Source: Nannocystis sp.
GTDB taxonomy: Bacteria > Myxococcota_A > Polyangia > Nannocystales > Nannocystaceae
DNA length: 64,000 nucleotides
Reading direction: 5' to 3'
Assembly (NCBI GenBank): GCA_016712315.1
Contig: JADJRG010000013.1
Location: 1,247,501 to 1,311,500, forward strand
This document shows, piece after piece, positions 1 to 8,326 of this stretch. How positions within the stretch are numbered: the stretch's first letter is position 1; each line of letters begins with the position of its first letter. The notes under the pieces were generated by a model that was given only the letters and a program-made list of their open reading frames with translations, was not told where the DNA came from and did not search any database. A program made the position numbers and the translations under genes.

Positions 1-189
1 GCGCCCATGGGGATCCGCGCTCGCGAGGACGCGGTGGTCACCATGCGCGGCGGGTCGCTGACGGCGACGAGCGGCCCGGCGGTGTCCGCGGCGGGGCGGG
101 CGCGGGTCTCGTTCACGGGGACCCAGGTGAGCGGCGAGATCCAGATCGCCGACGCTGCCCGTGTCGACGGGCTCGGCACACCGCGCTGA
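1..189 (+). CDS. C-terminal end of an unidentified protein (cut by window edge)
   Basis: An open frame runs from the first base to a TGA at 187-189, so only the last 62 residues are visible. They are rich in Gly, Thr, Ser and Val, with short alternating segments such as 'MRGGSLTATSGPAV', which resembles the rungs of a right-handed parallel beta-helix. The family cannot be named from this tail. No start is implied at the internal ATG. Confidence 0.4.
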   Translation, partial: APMGIRAREDAVVTMRGGSLTATSGPAVSAAGRARVSFTGTQVSGEIQIADAARVDGLGTPR

Positions 190-399
190 AGGCGCGCCCG
201 CCTCTTTGCTCCTTCCCCGGTCGGGCCACTGTCACAGGGATGATCGGCTCAGGCCGCGTCGAGGTCGTAGCGCCCGAGGGCGCCGACGCTGAGCGTGTGG
301 ACGCGGTCGGCGGGGGAAGGCGAAGTGGATCGTCTACCGGGTAGCCGAGCGTGCGCGCGACATCGGCGGCGTGGCCGTCGTCGGGTCGACGGCTGCGAT

Positions 400-486
400 C
401 GACGTCAGCGACGGCCGCGCCGCGGGCTCCTGCAGTGGGAGCGCGTGCGGGCCGGCGAGCGCGAGCTGCTCACAGGCGGCGAGGGC
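400..486 (-). pseudogene. Small IS91-family transposase remnant
   Basis: The reverse-strand frame reads 'ALAACEQLALAGPH' and then 'QEPAARPSLT'. This matches the central part of the IS91-type transposase at 5450-6525 ('ALAACVQLALAGPH', 'QEPAARPSLT'). Only about 29 codons are recognisable and both sides are unrelated, so it is a dead fragment. The rest of 190-535 holds no gene I can support; a reverse frame ending at 249 ('HTLSVGALGRYDLDAA') could be another tail. Confidence 0.55.
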
Positions 487-535
487 GCGGGGACAAGGGT
501 TCGGATCGCGGGGCCTTCGATGGGATCGAGGGGGT

Positions 536-919
536 TCAGCACTCGATGATCCGACGTCGAGAGCGCCGTGAGGCGAGCAGGGAGGTGATGAGGCTGATGC
601 CGATCGCGGCGAGGGTGATGAGCAGGCACGCTTCGACGGAGATCCCCGAGCTCGGCGTGGGGACAGAGACGGACTTGGGGTCGGCTCGCAGGCGTTTTAG
701 GCGCTCTTCGTCGTAGCGGGCGCGCTTTTCGGGGTTAAGGAGGATCTCTTTGCCGACGTTGAGCATCTTGGTTTTCTCGAGATCCTCGGCGGTGGCGCTG
801 GGACGATCGGGGTGGATCGCGGCGATCGTCGCGCGGTAGGCGGCGCGGATCTTCTCGATGTCGGCGTCAGGATCGACGCCGAGCAGCTCGTAGAAGTCGA
901 TGAAGATCGGCGCCGCCAT
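536..919 (-). CDS. J-domain (DnaJ-like) protein with C-terminal membrane helix
   Basis: This 127-residue protein opens with a J-domain of about 60 residues ('FYELLGVDPDADIEKIRAAY'). It contains the diagnostic HPD loop ('IHPDRPS') and the final helix 'NPEKRARYDEE'. A hydrophobic segment near residues 95-118 ('ACLLITLAAIGISLITSLLA') followed by Arg-rich residues suggests a tail anchor with the J-domain in the cytoplasm. J-domains stimulate Hsp70 ATPase. The ATG at 919 is preferred over a GTG at 931 because GAGG lies 7 bases upstream. The gene follows the HTH/PDZ gene by a few bases and is probably cotranscribed with it. Confidence 0.8.
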   Translation of the reverse strand: MAAPIFIDFYELLGVDPDADIEKIRAAYRATIAAIHPDRPSATAEDLEKTKMLNVGKEILLNPEKRARYDEERLKRLRADPKSVSVPTPSSGISVEACLLITLAAIGISLITSLLASRRSRRRIIEC

Positions 920-930
920 CAAGGACCTCA

Positions 931-2280
931 CTATGCCTCGCGCACGATGGTTCGGCGGAGTAGCTCCCAGGTGCGTGGGCGACGGAGCTCGAGCTTGACC
1001 TCTTGACCAGCAGGCCCCGCGAGGCGCGAGGACGCCTTGGTGGGGTCGGCGTTGGTGCGGTGGCCGTCAACGGCGAGGATCTTGTCGCCGACCTCGATCC
1101 CGGCCCGTTCAGCGGGGGAGTTTGGTTCAACCCCGATGATGTCGAGCGCGTCGTGGATCTGCTCAACCTTGAGGCCGAGCCGCCCGGGCGTAGGTTTGGC
1201 CTTGGGGCTGTCCCGAAAGCAATTGATGAGCAGGCCGGCGAGACCGCCCAGGCCGACGCCGATCGCCACTTGACGCCCCGTCGAGCCCGGCTGACACGCC
1301 GCTCCCACCCCGAGCAAGAGCGCGCTGCCGACACCCGTGAGGGCCGCGGCGGTGTGTTGATCGTCGTCTTCGTCGAAGTGATCGATCAAGAGCGCGGCGG
1401 CGGTCGCGGTGGTCGCCGCGGCCCCTCCGCTGATGAGAGTCGCTTTGAGGATGTTCCTCTCCGCGGCGATCTTGGCCTCGGCCCTCTGGGTGGCCAACTC
1501 TTCGTCCCTCTCTTGGACCGTCGCGACGAGCGAGCTTTCGCGTGCTCGACTGTGCTCGTTGAGCTGCTCGATCCCGTTCGCCATGCGGCGCATCTCAGCG
1601 GTGAGGGGCTTGAGATACGAAGGGCGAGCTTCGGAGGCAGTGGGCGCTTCCTTTGGTGGCGTAGGTGGCGTAGGTGGCGTAGGTGGCGTAGGTGGTGGCG
1701 TAGGTGGCGTAGGTGGTGGCGTAGGTGGCGTAGGTGGCGTAGGTGGTGGCGTAGGTGGCGTAGGTGGCGTAGGTGGCGTAGGTGGTGGCGTTGGCGGCGT
1801 AGGTGGCGTAGGTGATGGCGCTGCCGTGATCGTGGGCTCCGCTGTGTTGACGATGGGCGGGAGTGGGTCGAGGTGTCGGCGCTGTTCGATCGTCAAGGGA
1901 ACCTCGAGCGCCGCTGCGATCTTGAGGATGGTGTCGAGCCTCGGGTTCGGGTCGGGTTCCCTGAAGACGCTGTTGAGGTGCTGGCGGTTGATATCCGATC
2001 GTAGGGCCAGCTCCGTCTGTGTGATCGAAGCCAGGAGGCGGGCCTGCTCGAGGTGCTGGATGAGCCGCCGAGGGGTGAGGGGATCGACGCCGACGAGGCC
2101 GAGGCCGAGGCCGGCGAGCAGGCGGAGCAGATCACCTGTGGTGACCCCTTGGGGCGAGGCGTCGAGGAAGCGCTCGAGCTGCTGGTGATCGATCGCAGCG
2201 TGGCGCGCGGCGTCTTCAGTCGAGAGGCCGAGGCGATCGATCCATGCTCGCACGGCGCCGAGGAGGTCTACGGTCTCCAT
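931..2280 (-). CDS. HTH / (TPP)n linker / PDZ membrane protein
   Basis: This 449-residue protein starts at the ATG at 2280. Residues about 1-70 look like a helical regulatory segment and about 75-135 an XRE-type helix-turn-helix ('ITQTELALRSDINRQHLNSV'). About 55 residues of Thr-Pro-Pro repeats follow, encoded by the tandem array at 1653-1814, then a charged helical segment and two hydrophobic stretches. The C-terminus is a PDZ domain ('GLKVEQIHDALDIIGVEPNS', 'AGIEVGDKILAVDG'). PDZ domains bind C-terminal peptides; here the fold joins a DNA-binding-like head to a membrane or envelope tail. The combination is unusual and its function unknown. The next gene downstream is a J-domain protein. Confidence 0.7.
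   Translation of the reverse strand: METVDLLGAVRAWIDRLGLSTEDAARHAAIDHQQLERFLDASPQGVTTGDLLRLLAGLGLGLVGVDPLTPRRLIQHLEQARLLASITQTELALRSDINRQHLNSVFREPDPNPRLDTILKIAAALEVPLTIEQRRHLDPLPPIVNTAEPTITAAPSPTPPTPPTPPPTPPTPPTPPTPPPTPPTPPTPPPTPPTPPPTPPTPPTPPTPPKEAPTASEARPSYLKPLTAEMRRMANGIEQLNEHSRARESSLVATVQERDEELATQRAEAKIAAERNILKATLISGGAAATTATAAALLIDHFDEDDDQHTAAALTGVGSALLLGVGAACQPGSTGRQVAIGVGLGGLAGLLINCFRDSPKAKPTPGRLGLKVEQIHDALDIIGVEPNSPAERAGIEVGDKILAVDGHRTNADPTKASSRLAGPAGQEVKLELRRPRTWELLRRTIVREA
1653..1814. repeat. 9-bp coding tandem repeat (Thr-Pro-Pro)
   Basis: Units of GGTGGCGTA, some interrupted by an extra GGT triplet, run through this interval on the + strand. On the reverse strand each unit encodes Thr-Pro-Pro. 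Unit number is likely variable by slippage, which would change the length of the proline-rich linker in frame. Confidence 0.9.
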
Positions 2281-2326
2281 CGTCTGACCGTAGCCGAGGG
2301 AGGAGGTGGTGTATACGCGCGAGCTC

Positions 2327-2334
2327 GCGAGGGG
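2327..2334. repeat. Target-site duplication, left copy
   Basis: GCGAGGGG, identical to 3675-3682, directly adjoins the left inverted repeat of the ISL3 element. Confidence 0.9.
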
Positions 2335-3674
2335 GGCTCTTCGGGAATTCCAGTGGCAAGAAATCTGGTCTTGCAGCCAGAGGGCGTAACCGCGCATACT
2401 CATCCGCATGAAGGACACGGACCTCTACCGGCAGATCCTCGGGATCGAGACCCCATGGAAGGTCGCCTCTGTGGACCTGGATCCCGAGGCGCTCCGCATC
2501 GAAGTTCTCCTGACCCACAAGCAGGGGTTGCGGTGGGCGTGCCCGGAGTGTGGTGAGCTGTGCGGGCTGCATGATCACGCGGACGAGAGGAGCTGGAGGC
2601 ACCTCGATAGCTGCCAGTTTCAGACATTCATCCGGGCGCGGGTGCCTCGTGTGCGGTGTCCAGATCACGGCGTACGGCAGGTGAAGGTGCCGTGGGCGGA
2701 GCCGAGCTCGCGCTTCACGCTCTTGTTTGAGGCGCTGGCGGTGAGGGTGCTGCAGCAGACCAGCGTGAGCGGCGGCGCAGGGCTGCTCCGGATCTCCTGG
2801 GACGAGGCGAGCAAGATCATGGAGCGCGCGGTCGAGCGGGGCCTCGCGGCGCGCGGCGAGCTCGATGTCGAGGCGATCGGCGTCGACGAGAAGTCGGTCG
2901 GCCGGAGGCTCGGCTTCCTCACGCTGGTCTACGATCTGCGCGGTAAGCGGGTCGTACACATCCGCAAGGGGCGCTCGAAGAAGGCCCTGGGGAGCTTCTT
3001 TGAGCAGCTCGAACCCCATCAGCTCGTGCGGATCAAGGCGATGGCGATGGACATGGCGAAGCCCTTCATCGCCGCCGCCGAGGAGAGCCTGCTCTACCCT
3101 GAGAAGCAGATCGTCTTCGATCGTTTCCACGTGATGCAGGCGATGAACAAGGCCGTCGACGAGGTCCGCCGCGCGGAGCACAAGGAGCTGATGCTCCAAG
3201 GGGATCGCTCGCTCGCGAACACGATGCACATCCTCCGCTACGCCGAGGAGCGGCTGCCAGAACGCTACGCGCCGCGCCTCGAGGAGCTGAAGCGCTCCAA
3301 CCTGAAGGCCGCGCGCGCCTGGGCGCTGAAAGAGAGCCTGCGCGGCCTGTGGGGGTGCGGGAGCCTGAAGAAGGCGCGAGTGTTCTGGACCTCGTGGAAC
3401 GACTGGGCGATCCGCAGCCGACTGGCCCCGGTCGTCAAGGTGGCGCAGATGGTCAAACGGCACATTACCGGGATCCTGAACTACTACTCCCACAAGATCA
3501 CCAACGCCGTCGCTGAGTGCACCAACGGGGTCGTCGAGACGATCAAACGCAAAGCCCGCGGCTACCGCAACCTGAACAACCTGAAGACGGCGATCCTCTT
3601 CCACTGCGGCGGTCTCAAACTCGACGGCATGACTCCAGGGTCAGGTTTGGTGCCACGCTAAACCCGGAAGAGCC
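2335..3674 (+). mobile_element. ISL3-family insertion sequence, apparently complete
   Basis: The ends are imperfect inverted repeats. The left end starts GGCTCTTCGGGAATTCC at 2335. The right end, read inward from 3674, starts GGCTCTTCCGGGTTTAGC. Both then contain GTGGCA. The same 8 bases, GCGAGGGG, flank the element at 2327-2334 and 3675-3682. An 8-bp duplication and GGCTCTTC termini fit the ISL3 family. The perfect duplication and open transposase frame indicate a recent insertion. Confidence 0.93.
2408..3661 (+). CDS. ISL3-family transposase
   Basis: This 417-residue DDE transposase is a usual length for the family. An N-terminal zinc-finger-like segment is visible ('CPECGELCGLHDH', then 'RCPDHG'). 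The catalytic core shows the first acidic residue in 'IGVDEKSV', the second in 'MAMDMAKPF', and the glutamate in 'AVAECTNGVVE', followed by 'RKARGYRN', which is typical of ISL3 enzymes. The protein cuts and joins its own element ends. No frameshift is visible, so it may be active. Confidence 0.93.
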   Translation: MKDTDLYRQILGIETPWKVASVDLDPEALRIEVLLTHKQGLRWACPECGELCGLHDHADERSWRHLDSCQFQTFIRARVPRVRCPDHGVRQVKVPWAEPSSRFTLLFEALAVRVLQQTSVSGGAGLLRISWDEASKIMERAVERGLAARGELDVEAIGVDEKSVGRRLGFLTLVYDLRGKRVVHIRKGRSKKALGSFFEQLEPHQLVRIKAMAMDMAKPFIAAAEESLLYPEKQIVFDRFHVMQAMNKAVDEVRRAEHKELMLQGDRSLANTMHILRYAEERLPERYAPRLEELKRSNLKAARAWALKESLRGLWGCGSLKKARVFWTSWNDWAIRSRLAPVVKVAQMVKRHITGILNYYSHKITNAVAECTNGVVETIKRKARGYRNLNNLKTAILFHCGGLKLDGMTPGSGLVPR

Positions 3675-3682
3675 GCGAGGGG
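3675..3682. repeat. Target-site duplication, right copy
   Basis: GCGAGGGG, identical to 2327-2334, directly adjoins the right inverted repeat of the ISL3 element. Confidence 0.9.
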
Positions 3683-3874
3683 GCATACACGCGCGTTGGA
3701 GGTCGATCTCGAGTCATCTCTGGGTCGAGTACAGGTGATCCGCAGGCGACCTTGATGCGATGAACAGGTCACGGCTCGAACGTGAGCGGGTTGACCTGAT
3801 CTCGGCCAGGATCCGCCGCCTGTCGATCCTGATACGATCATCCGTTGGACCTTGGACCAAGTAGGGGGGCGAAG

Positions 3875-4411
3875 ATGGCGAAATCGAACGAAAAGCGCGG
3901 CCAACGAGCGGATGATTCGGAGCGAGCGTTGGAGCAGCAGTTGGCCGAGGAGTACGCGAGGATCAACCAGATCGAGGAGCTCGATCCGAAGATTTTGGCG
4001 GCGGTGAAGACCTGCCTCGAGCGGATCCCGGGACGAGTTGCGGCGACCCCGGGGACACGGCGGGTGATCGGTGAGCTGATCAGGCGACTGATCGGGATCA
4101 TCGGGGTGCCGATCGCGGATCTTCACGGGACGCCGCGAGAGCTCGACCAAGTGATCGCCGAGCTGAGCGGGGAGCAAGAGCTGGGCGCCCGTGAATTATA
4201 TAAGGGGCTGATCGCGCTCAACGGCAAGACGAGCCTCGTGCAACGGCCGAGTCGAGGGCGGTGGACGCTGTTGCTTCGCACGGTTACCGACCGGCGAGCC
4301 GCCGAGCATCTCCGGCTGCTTCAAGAGACACCCGCGTACCGACTCCCGGTCGCCGCCGTCGCGCCGAGCGGTAAACGTCGGGCGAACTCGGGGTCGTCCT
4401 CGGAGCAGTAG
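3875..4411 (+). CDS. Hypothetical charged helical protein
   Basis: This 178-residue protein starts at an ATG preceded by a G-rich stretch (GGGGGG, about 8 bases upstream) that can act as a ribosome binding site. The N-terminus is highly charged ('MAKSNEKRGQRADDSERALE') and predicted helical, followed by 'LAAVKTCLERIPGRVAA' and 'RRLIGIIGVPIADLHG'. I recognise no family. It lies just right of the ISL3 element and runs straight into a TGTCGGG tandem array after its stop. Confidence 0.55.
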   Translation: MAKSNEKRGQRADDSERALEQQLAEEYARINQIEELDPKILAAVKTCLERIPGRVAATPGTRRVIGELIRRLIGIIGVPIADLHGTPRELDQVIAELSGEQELGARELYKGLIALNGKTSLVQRPSRGRWTLLLRTVTDRRAAEHLRLLQETPAYRLPVAAVAPSGKRRANSGSSSEQ

Positions 4412-4413
4412 CG

Positions 4414-4553
4414 GGGCTGTCGGGTGTGTCGGGTGTCGGGTGTCGGGCCTGTCGGGCCTGTCGGGCCTGTCGGTTGTCGGGTCTGTCGGGGGTGTCGGGT
4501 CTGTCGGGTGTCGGGTCTGTCGGGGGTGTCGGGGGTGTCGGGTGTCGGGGGGG
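4414..4553. repeat. TGTCGGG-type minisatellite
   Basis: Irregular repeats of CTGTCGGG, TGTCGGG and GGTGTCGGG fill this interval directly after the stop codon at 4411. The same motif on the opposite strand recurs at 26121-26165. There are no unique spacers, so this is not a CRISPR array. Confidence 0.85.
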
Positions 4554-4824
4554 CGGGGGGGAGGGGAGCCTGCCGCGACCACCCCAAGCAACCCCAAACC
4601 CCTCCTAAAACCCGCTTCCAACGTGACCCAAGATCACGCGCATAAACCGACCCGACACAGCGTGAGCTGGAAGAGCGCGGGCTCGTCGAACGACTTGACG
4701 GCCTCGGCGACGCCACCAGCCCCCTCCGGCGCCGCGATGGTGGGCGGGTGATGAGCGACGCGGAAGCCTAAACCCGGAAGAGCCGAGCTTCTACTCCGAA
4801 GACGGCTAGACAGTGGACTGGCCG
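4554..4824. other. No gene seen; mosaic junction region
   Basis: I see no convincing coding frame here. The interval contains the orphan ISL3-type end at 4768-4784 and then passes into IS91-like sequence. Confidence 0.5.
4768..4784. repeat. Orphan ISL3-type terminal inverted repeat
   Basis: CTAAACCCGGAAGAGCC is identical to the last 17 bases of the ISL3 element (3658-3674), but no transposase lies beside it. It is probably the surviving right end of a deleted relative. Confidence 0.65.
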
Positions 4825-4917
4825 ACCGTACGCCTCGACCCCGCGCTGGCCGCCTGCGTTCAGCGCTCACTCGCCGGCCCGCACCCCGCGCCCGACTCAC
4901 CCCCGCCGATGACCCTC
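4825..4917 (+). pseudogene. Small IS91-family transposase remnant
   Basis: The forward frame reads 'LDPALAACVQRSLAGPH', then 'SPPPMTL'. This matches 'LDPALAACVQRSLRGPH' of the truncated copies at 7.2 and 12.1 kb. Homology stops on both sides. Confidence 0.6.
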
Positions 4918-5050
4918 GGCCGCCCGGCCGCTCTACCCCGACGGCGGCCTCCTCGAAGAACGCCGCGGCCCGTCGATATGGCCGACGCGCGGCTGCGACC
5001 CACCGACCGTGTTGGCGAGGGCTCTGGCTGTTTGTCGCTGGGTCGTTGGC

Positions 5051-5360
5051 CTACGTCCTCTCGTGGCTGCCGGCGTGCACAGCCCGCGCCTCGATGTGGC
5101 GGCGGCGCAGCAGGGCGCGCAAGACGAGGGCCCGCTGCCAGCACGCGCCCCGCCCCTGCTCGAGCGCCAACAGCGGAGGATCGAAGCCGTTGCAGAAGCC
5201 GTAGTCGGGCATGGCGTCGTGGACGGCGCGCTGGGCGGCTTCCACGAGGGGCCACCCCGTGATCGCAGGCAGCGCCTCGTCGATTTCGACCAGGGTGGGG
5301 GCCGCTGCACGAGGCCGTCGTCCGAAATCGCACACCACCGAGAACGCCGATGACGCTCAT
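5051..5360 (-). pseudogene. Truncated transglutaminase-like protein
   Basis: The readable part contains 'AMPDYGFCNGFDPPLLALEQ' and 'GACWQRALVLRALLRRRHIE'. A Cys after Gly, followed by a helix and then 'ARAVHA', resembles the catalytic-Cys region of bacterial transglutaminase-like proteins, though I am unsure of the family. A natural start is the ATG at 5360, whose ATGA overlaps the stop of the preceding gene. That start needs a one-base shift near 5335 to reach the conserved frame; the direct GTG start is 5338. The protein ends soon after the Cys, so the His and Asp of a triad are missing. Confidence 0.45.
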
Positions 5361-5449
5361 CGCCAACCCTGGCGCCACGCCCGCAGGTGCAGCACGAGTG
5401 CGAGCGCGAAAGCGGCGAACGTGACGATGAACGCCGCCGTCATCGCCGG
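5357..5449 (-). pseudogene. Tail of a resident membrane protein fused to an IS91 transposase
   Basis: The last 31 codons before the TGA at 5357 read 'APAMTAAFIVTFAAFALALV' and then 'LHLRAWRQGWR'. This is a transmembrane helix with a basic cytoplasmic end and is unlike any IS91 transposase C-terminus. It is in frame with the transposase sequence upstream. I infer that the insertion removed the front of a membrane protein that was cotranscribed with the transglutaminase-like gene. Confidence 0.5.
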
Positions 5450-6525
5450 TGCCAGGCCCGGAACCTGGGCGAGGAACTTGTCCGCGGTCATGTCGGCATG
5501 GGCGACGCCGCTGCGCCAGGGAGCCTTGAAGAGCACGCGCACCCGGCCGTCGGGCAGCGCCTTGACGGCGTCGTGGGCGAAGGGCGGCCGCAACAGGTAC
5601 CGGCAGAGCCTTTCGAGCTGCTTGCGGTCGCGACCGTCGACGGTGGTCGCGGCGTGCAGGTGCATGCCGAACGCGGAGACCGTTAACGACGGCCGGGCCG
5701 CGGGCTCCTGCGGCGCGGCGGTGTGTGGGCCGGCGAGGGCGAGCTGCACGCAGGCGGCGAGCGCCGGGTCGAGGTCGAGGTCGTCGTCCTCGGCGTCGGC
5801 GGCGACGGCCTTGTGGACCTGCGCGAGCACGGCGCCGCGACGAGCAGCAGGGCGGCCCAGACGTCGGCCACGACCGCGGTCATGCGCCTTTGCGTCGGCG
5901 CCCGCGCAGGCAGGAAGCGTACGTCGGCGCCAGCCTCCTCGAAGGCGCCATCCGTGACGAGGCAGTGCAGATGCACGTAGAGGCCGAGGTCACTGCGGAA
6001 GCGCTGCACCGCCGTGAATACCCCGGCGTGCAGCGGCTGCACCGATGCGAGGCCGTGGCGCGCCTTCACCTCCCAGCGCATGTCGTGGATCAGCGCCCGC
6101 GCGAACGCCCCGGCGACCCTCGCCAGGAGCGCCCGGTCGTAGCCCAGCCGCACCGCCATGCGCCCCTCGAACGAGAGGACCCACTGGCGAACGCCGACCG
6201 CGGGCAGCACATGGTCGACCAAGAGCGCTGCGCCCTCGGCCATCCGCCGGCCCATGCACGACGGGCAGAACCCGCGGCCCTTGCACGCGAAGGGCACCCG
6301 CAGCTCGTCGCCGCAGGTGCGGCACGCCGTCCGCACGAAGCCCTTCTCGAAGTCACCGCAGCCCGCGAACCCGTCGAGCTCTGCCTTCACGAACTCCGGC
6401 AGCGCGTGGCCGGCCTCTTCGAGGCGCGCGAGCAAGCCCGGCAGATGCCGGCGCACGAGCACGGCCGCGTCGGAGTCGTGGGTCTGGCGCGGGACGTAGA
6501 CGCCCGGGCGCAGGCAGGCGGGCAT
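5450..6525 (-). pseudogene. IS91-family transposase, frameshifted and 3'-truncated
   Basis: The N-terminal part (ATG at 6525) has the zinc ribbon 'CRTCGDELRVPFACKGRGFC' followed by 'PSC', and the HUH nuclease motif in 'LYVHLHCLVTDGAF'. These are hallmarks of IS91-type rolling-circle transposases. Near 5835-5860 the frame changes: the next block ('DLDLDPALAACVQLALAGPH', 'HAATTVDGRDRKQLERLCRY') is in another phase. After 'GVAHADMTADKFLAQVPGL' homology stops and a membrane-protein tail follows, so the C-terminal zinc ribbon is missing. It cannot make an active enzyme as written. Confidence 0.85.
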
Positions 6526-6879
6526 GGCGCGCGGCGCTGCATCCGCCCCGCCTCCCGCGGTCGCTCACCAGGTCGCGGAGATTGCTGCCGAACCCGCGCG
6601 GCGAGTGCGAGACCCTGGCCCGCGGACCAGCCGAGGTGGCCCGCCTGTGAGCACCTTCGCCACCCACAGGTCGATCCGCCCAACGCGCCTGGCCCGAAGA
6701 ACAGCAAGAGGTGCCGGAGCGCCGGAGCGCTCGACCAGCCAGACGTGCGATGGTGATCCGCTCGCCCCCCGAGTCCGAGACGCCCTCCGCGGTTCTGCGC
6801 GAACACTCCCGCTGACGGCCCACGGGCCGCTCGCTAGCCTCGAAGATGCCCGGCCTTCCGCTTCCGGGTGGAGGTGGAG
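6526..6879. other. No clear gene; 5' flank of the IS91 element
   Basis: Several overlapping long frames exist here on both strands but none has recognisable domains. The interval probably includes the 5' (terIS) end of the element at 5450-6525. I could not place the boundary. Confidence 0.4.
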
Positions 6880-7140
6880 ATGGGGTCGCGGGCACGGTGG
6901 CGCGGAGGCTTCACGGCCGGTCGGGAGGCCGGCGACGACGGAGGGGGAGATCTCCCGCGGATCCTCTACGTCCCTGACCTCGCCGAACTGCTCGGGCGCA
7001 GCGAGAAGGCCGTGCGTCACGCGATGCGCCGCGGCCTCCTCCCGGAGCCGTTGAAGCTGGCCGGGCGGCTTGCCTGGAGGCGCGCGGATGTGCTCTCTTG
7101 GGTCTCGGAGAGCCACGGCGTCTCGAGATCTGAGCCGTGA
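6880..7140 (+). CDS. Excisionase/AlpA-like helix-turn-helix protein
   Basis: The 86-residue product carries a winged-helix DNA-binding segment in its second half: 'ILYVPDLAELLGRSEKAVRH' then 'AMRRGLLPEP', 'LAWRRADVLSWV'. This is the pattern of MerR-like helix_turn_helix_17 and excisionase proteins, which bind att sites or act as small regulators. The ATG at 6880 has GGAGG about 5 bases upstream; a GTG at 6868 is the alternative. It sits just before a truncated IS91 copy and may belong to a vanished integrative element. Confidence 0.6.
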   Translation: MGSRARWRGGFTAGREAGDDGGGDLPRILYVPDLAELLGRSEKAVRHAMRRGLLPEPLKLAGRLAWRRADVLSWVSESHGVSRSEP

Positions 7141-8147
7141 ACCGCAGCTCGCCTGACAGTGTCATCTCGGCCCGCCTCGCTCGATCTGTTCTTCAGGACA
7201 TACGCCGCGCGGTCAAGCGCGAGCACCAGCTCCCCTCGACAGCGCCGCTCCACGCCGGCGTCGTCGCCGTGGTCCAGCGCTTCCGCAGCGACCTCGGCCT
7301 CTACGTCCACCTCCACTGCCTGGTGACCGACGGCGCCTTCGAGGAGCGCGCGGGCGAGCTCCTCTTCCGGCCCGCGCCGCCGCCGACCCGCGCGCGGATG
7401 CTCGCCGTCCTCACCCGCGTGCGTGAGGCCATCGCCGCCGCCGCCGACGACGACGACGAGCTCGACCTCGACCCCGCCCTCGCCGCCTGCGTCCAGCGCT
7501 CGCTCCGCGGCCCGCACCTCGCCGCGCTCGCGCCCGACGCCGAGCCGCCGCCGCAGACGCTCTCCGCCCACGGGCTCCACCTCCACGCCGCCACGACGGT
7601 CGACGGCCGCGACCGCGGGCGACTGGAGCGTGTCTGCCGCTACCTCCTCCGGCCGCCCTTCGCCCACGACGCTGTCGAGGCGACCGCCGACGGCCGGGTG
7701 CGGGTCCACTTCAAGGCGCCCTGGCGCAGGGGCGCCGCCTTCGCGGAGATGACGGTCGACACCTTCCTCAGCCGCCTCTGCGCCCTGGTGCCGCCGCCGC
7801 GCTTCCATATGACGCGCTACTACGGCGTCTTCGCCAGCCACCATCGGCTGCGGGCGCGGGTCATCCCGTCGCCGCCGCAGCCGCCCGCGCCGGGGCAGCT
7901 CTCGCTCTGTCTCGCGCCCGGCCTGCCAGAGGGGCACCGCGAGGCGGCCCCGGGCCCACGCAGGATCGGCTGGGCGAAGCTCCTCGCGCGGGTCTTCGCG
8001 GTCGACGTCACGGTCTGCTCGAAGTGCGGCGGCCGGATGAAGATCGTCGAGGTCGTCAGCGACCCGCAGGCGCTCGCGGAGCTCGTGCACGGCGCTCGCG
8101 CGCCGCCGCGCTCCTCTCGCGCGGGGCAGCTTGGGTTGTTCGGGTAG
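7137..8147 (+). pseudogene. 5'-truncated IS91-family transposase, copy 1
   Basis: From about codon 21 the frame matches the rear two-thirds of the IS91 transposase: 'VQRFRSDLGLYVHLHCLVTD' with the HUH motif, 'LDLDPALAACVQRSL', 'CRYLLRPPFAHDAVEA', and a C-terminal zinc ribbon 'VCSKCGGRMKIVEVV'. The N-terminal zinc ribbon (CxxC...CxxC) is absent. The first 20 codons come from unrelated flanking DNA. The sequence from 7198 on is identical to copy 2 at 12131. Confidence 0.85.
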
Positions 8148-8257
8148 GCGCGCGCCGAGGCGTCGCGGTCGGCTCCGCGCGTCCGCGAGCGGACGAGCTA
8201 CCGCGAGGCCGCGCTGAAGTGGTAGGCTGGGTCACCAATGCACGGCGGAACGAACCC

Positions 8258-8297
8258 GCCCGGCGCCAGGCCCGCACGTGCGGCACTTGCGCCGGGC
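8258..8297. other. Nested palindrome near IS91-unit 3' end (oriIS-like), copy 1
   Basis: The outer arms GCCCGGCGC (8258-8266) and GCGCCGGGC (8289-8297) flank a perfect 12-bp palindrome CCGCACGTGCGG (8272-8283). Strong hairpins near the 3' terminus are typical of the rolling-circle origin of IS91-like elements. Repeated at 13191-13230. Confidence 0.6.
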
Positions 8298-8326
8298 CCC
8301 CGCATGCTCCCGGATACTCAGGGCCC

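Noticed and set aside
1003..1815. Plus-strand frame ending in Arg/Trp repeats
   Set aside because: It is the antisense of the (TPP)n array and the PDZ gene; Arg-Trp runs are the expected shadow.
4414..4553. CRISPR-like array
   Set aside because: The units are 7-10 bases, contiguous and without unique spacers; no cas genes are nearby.
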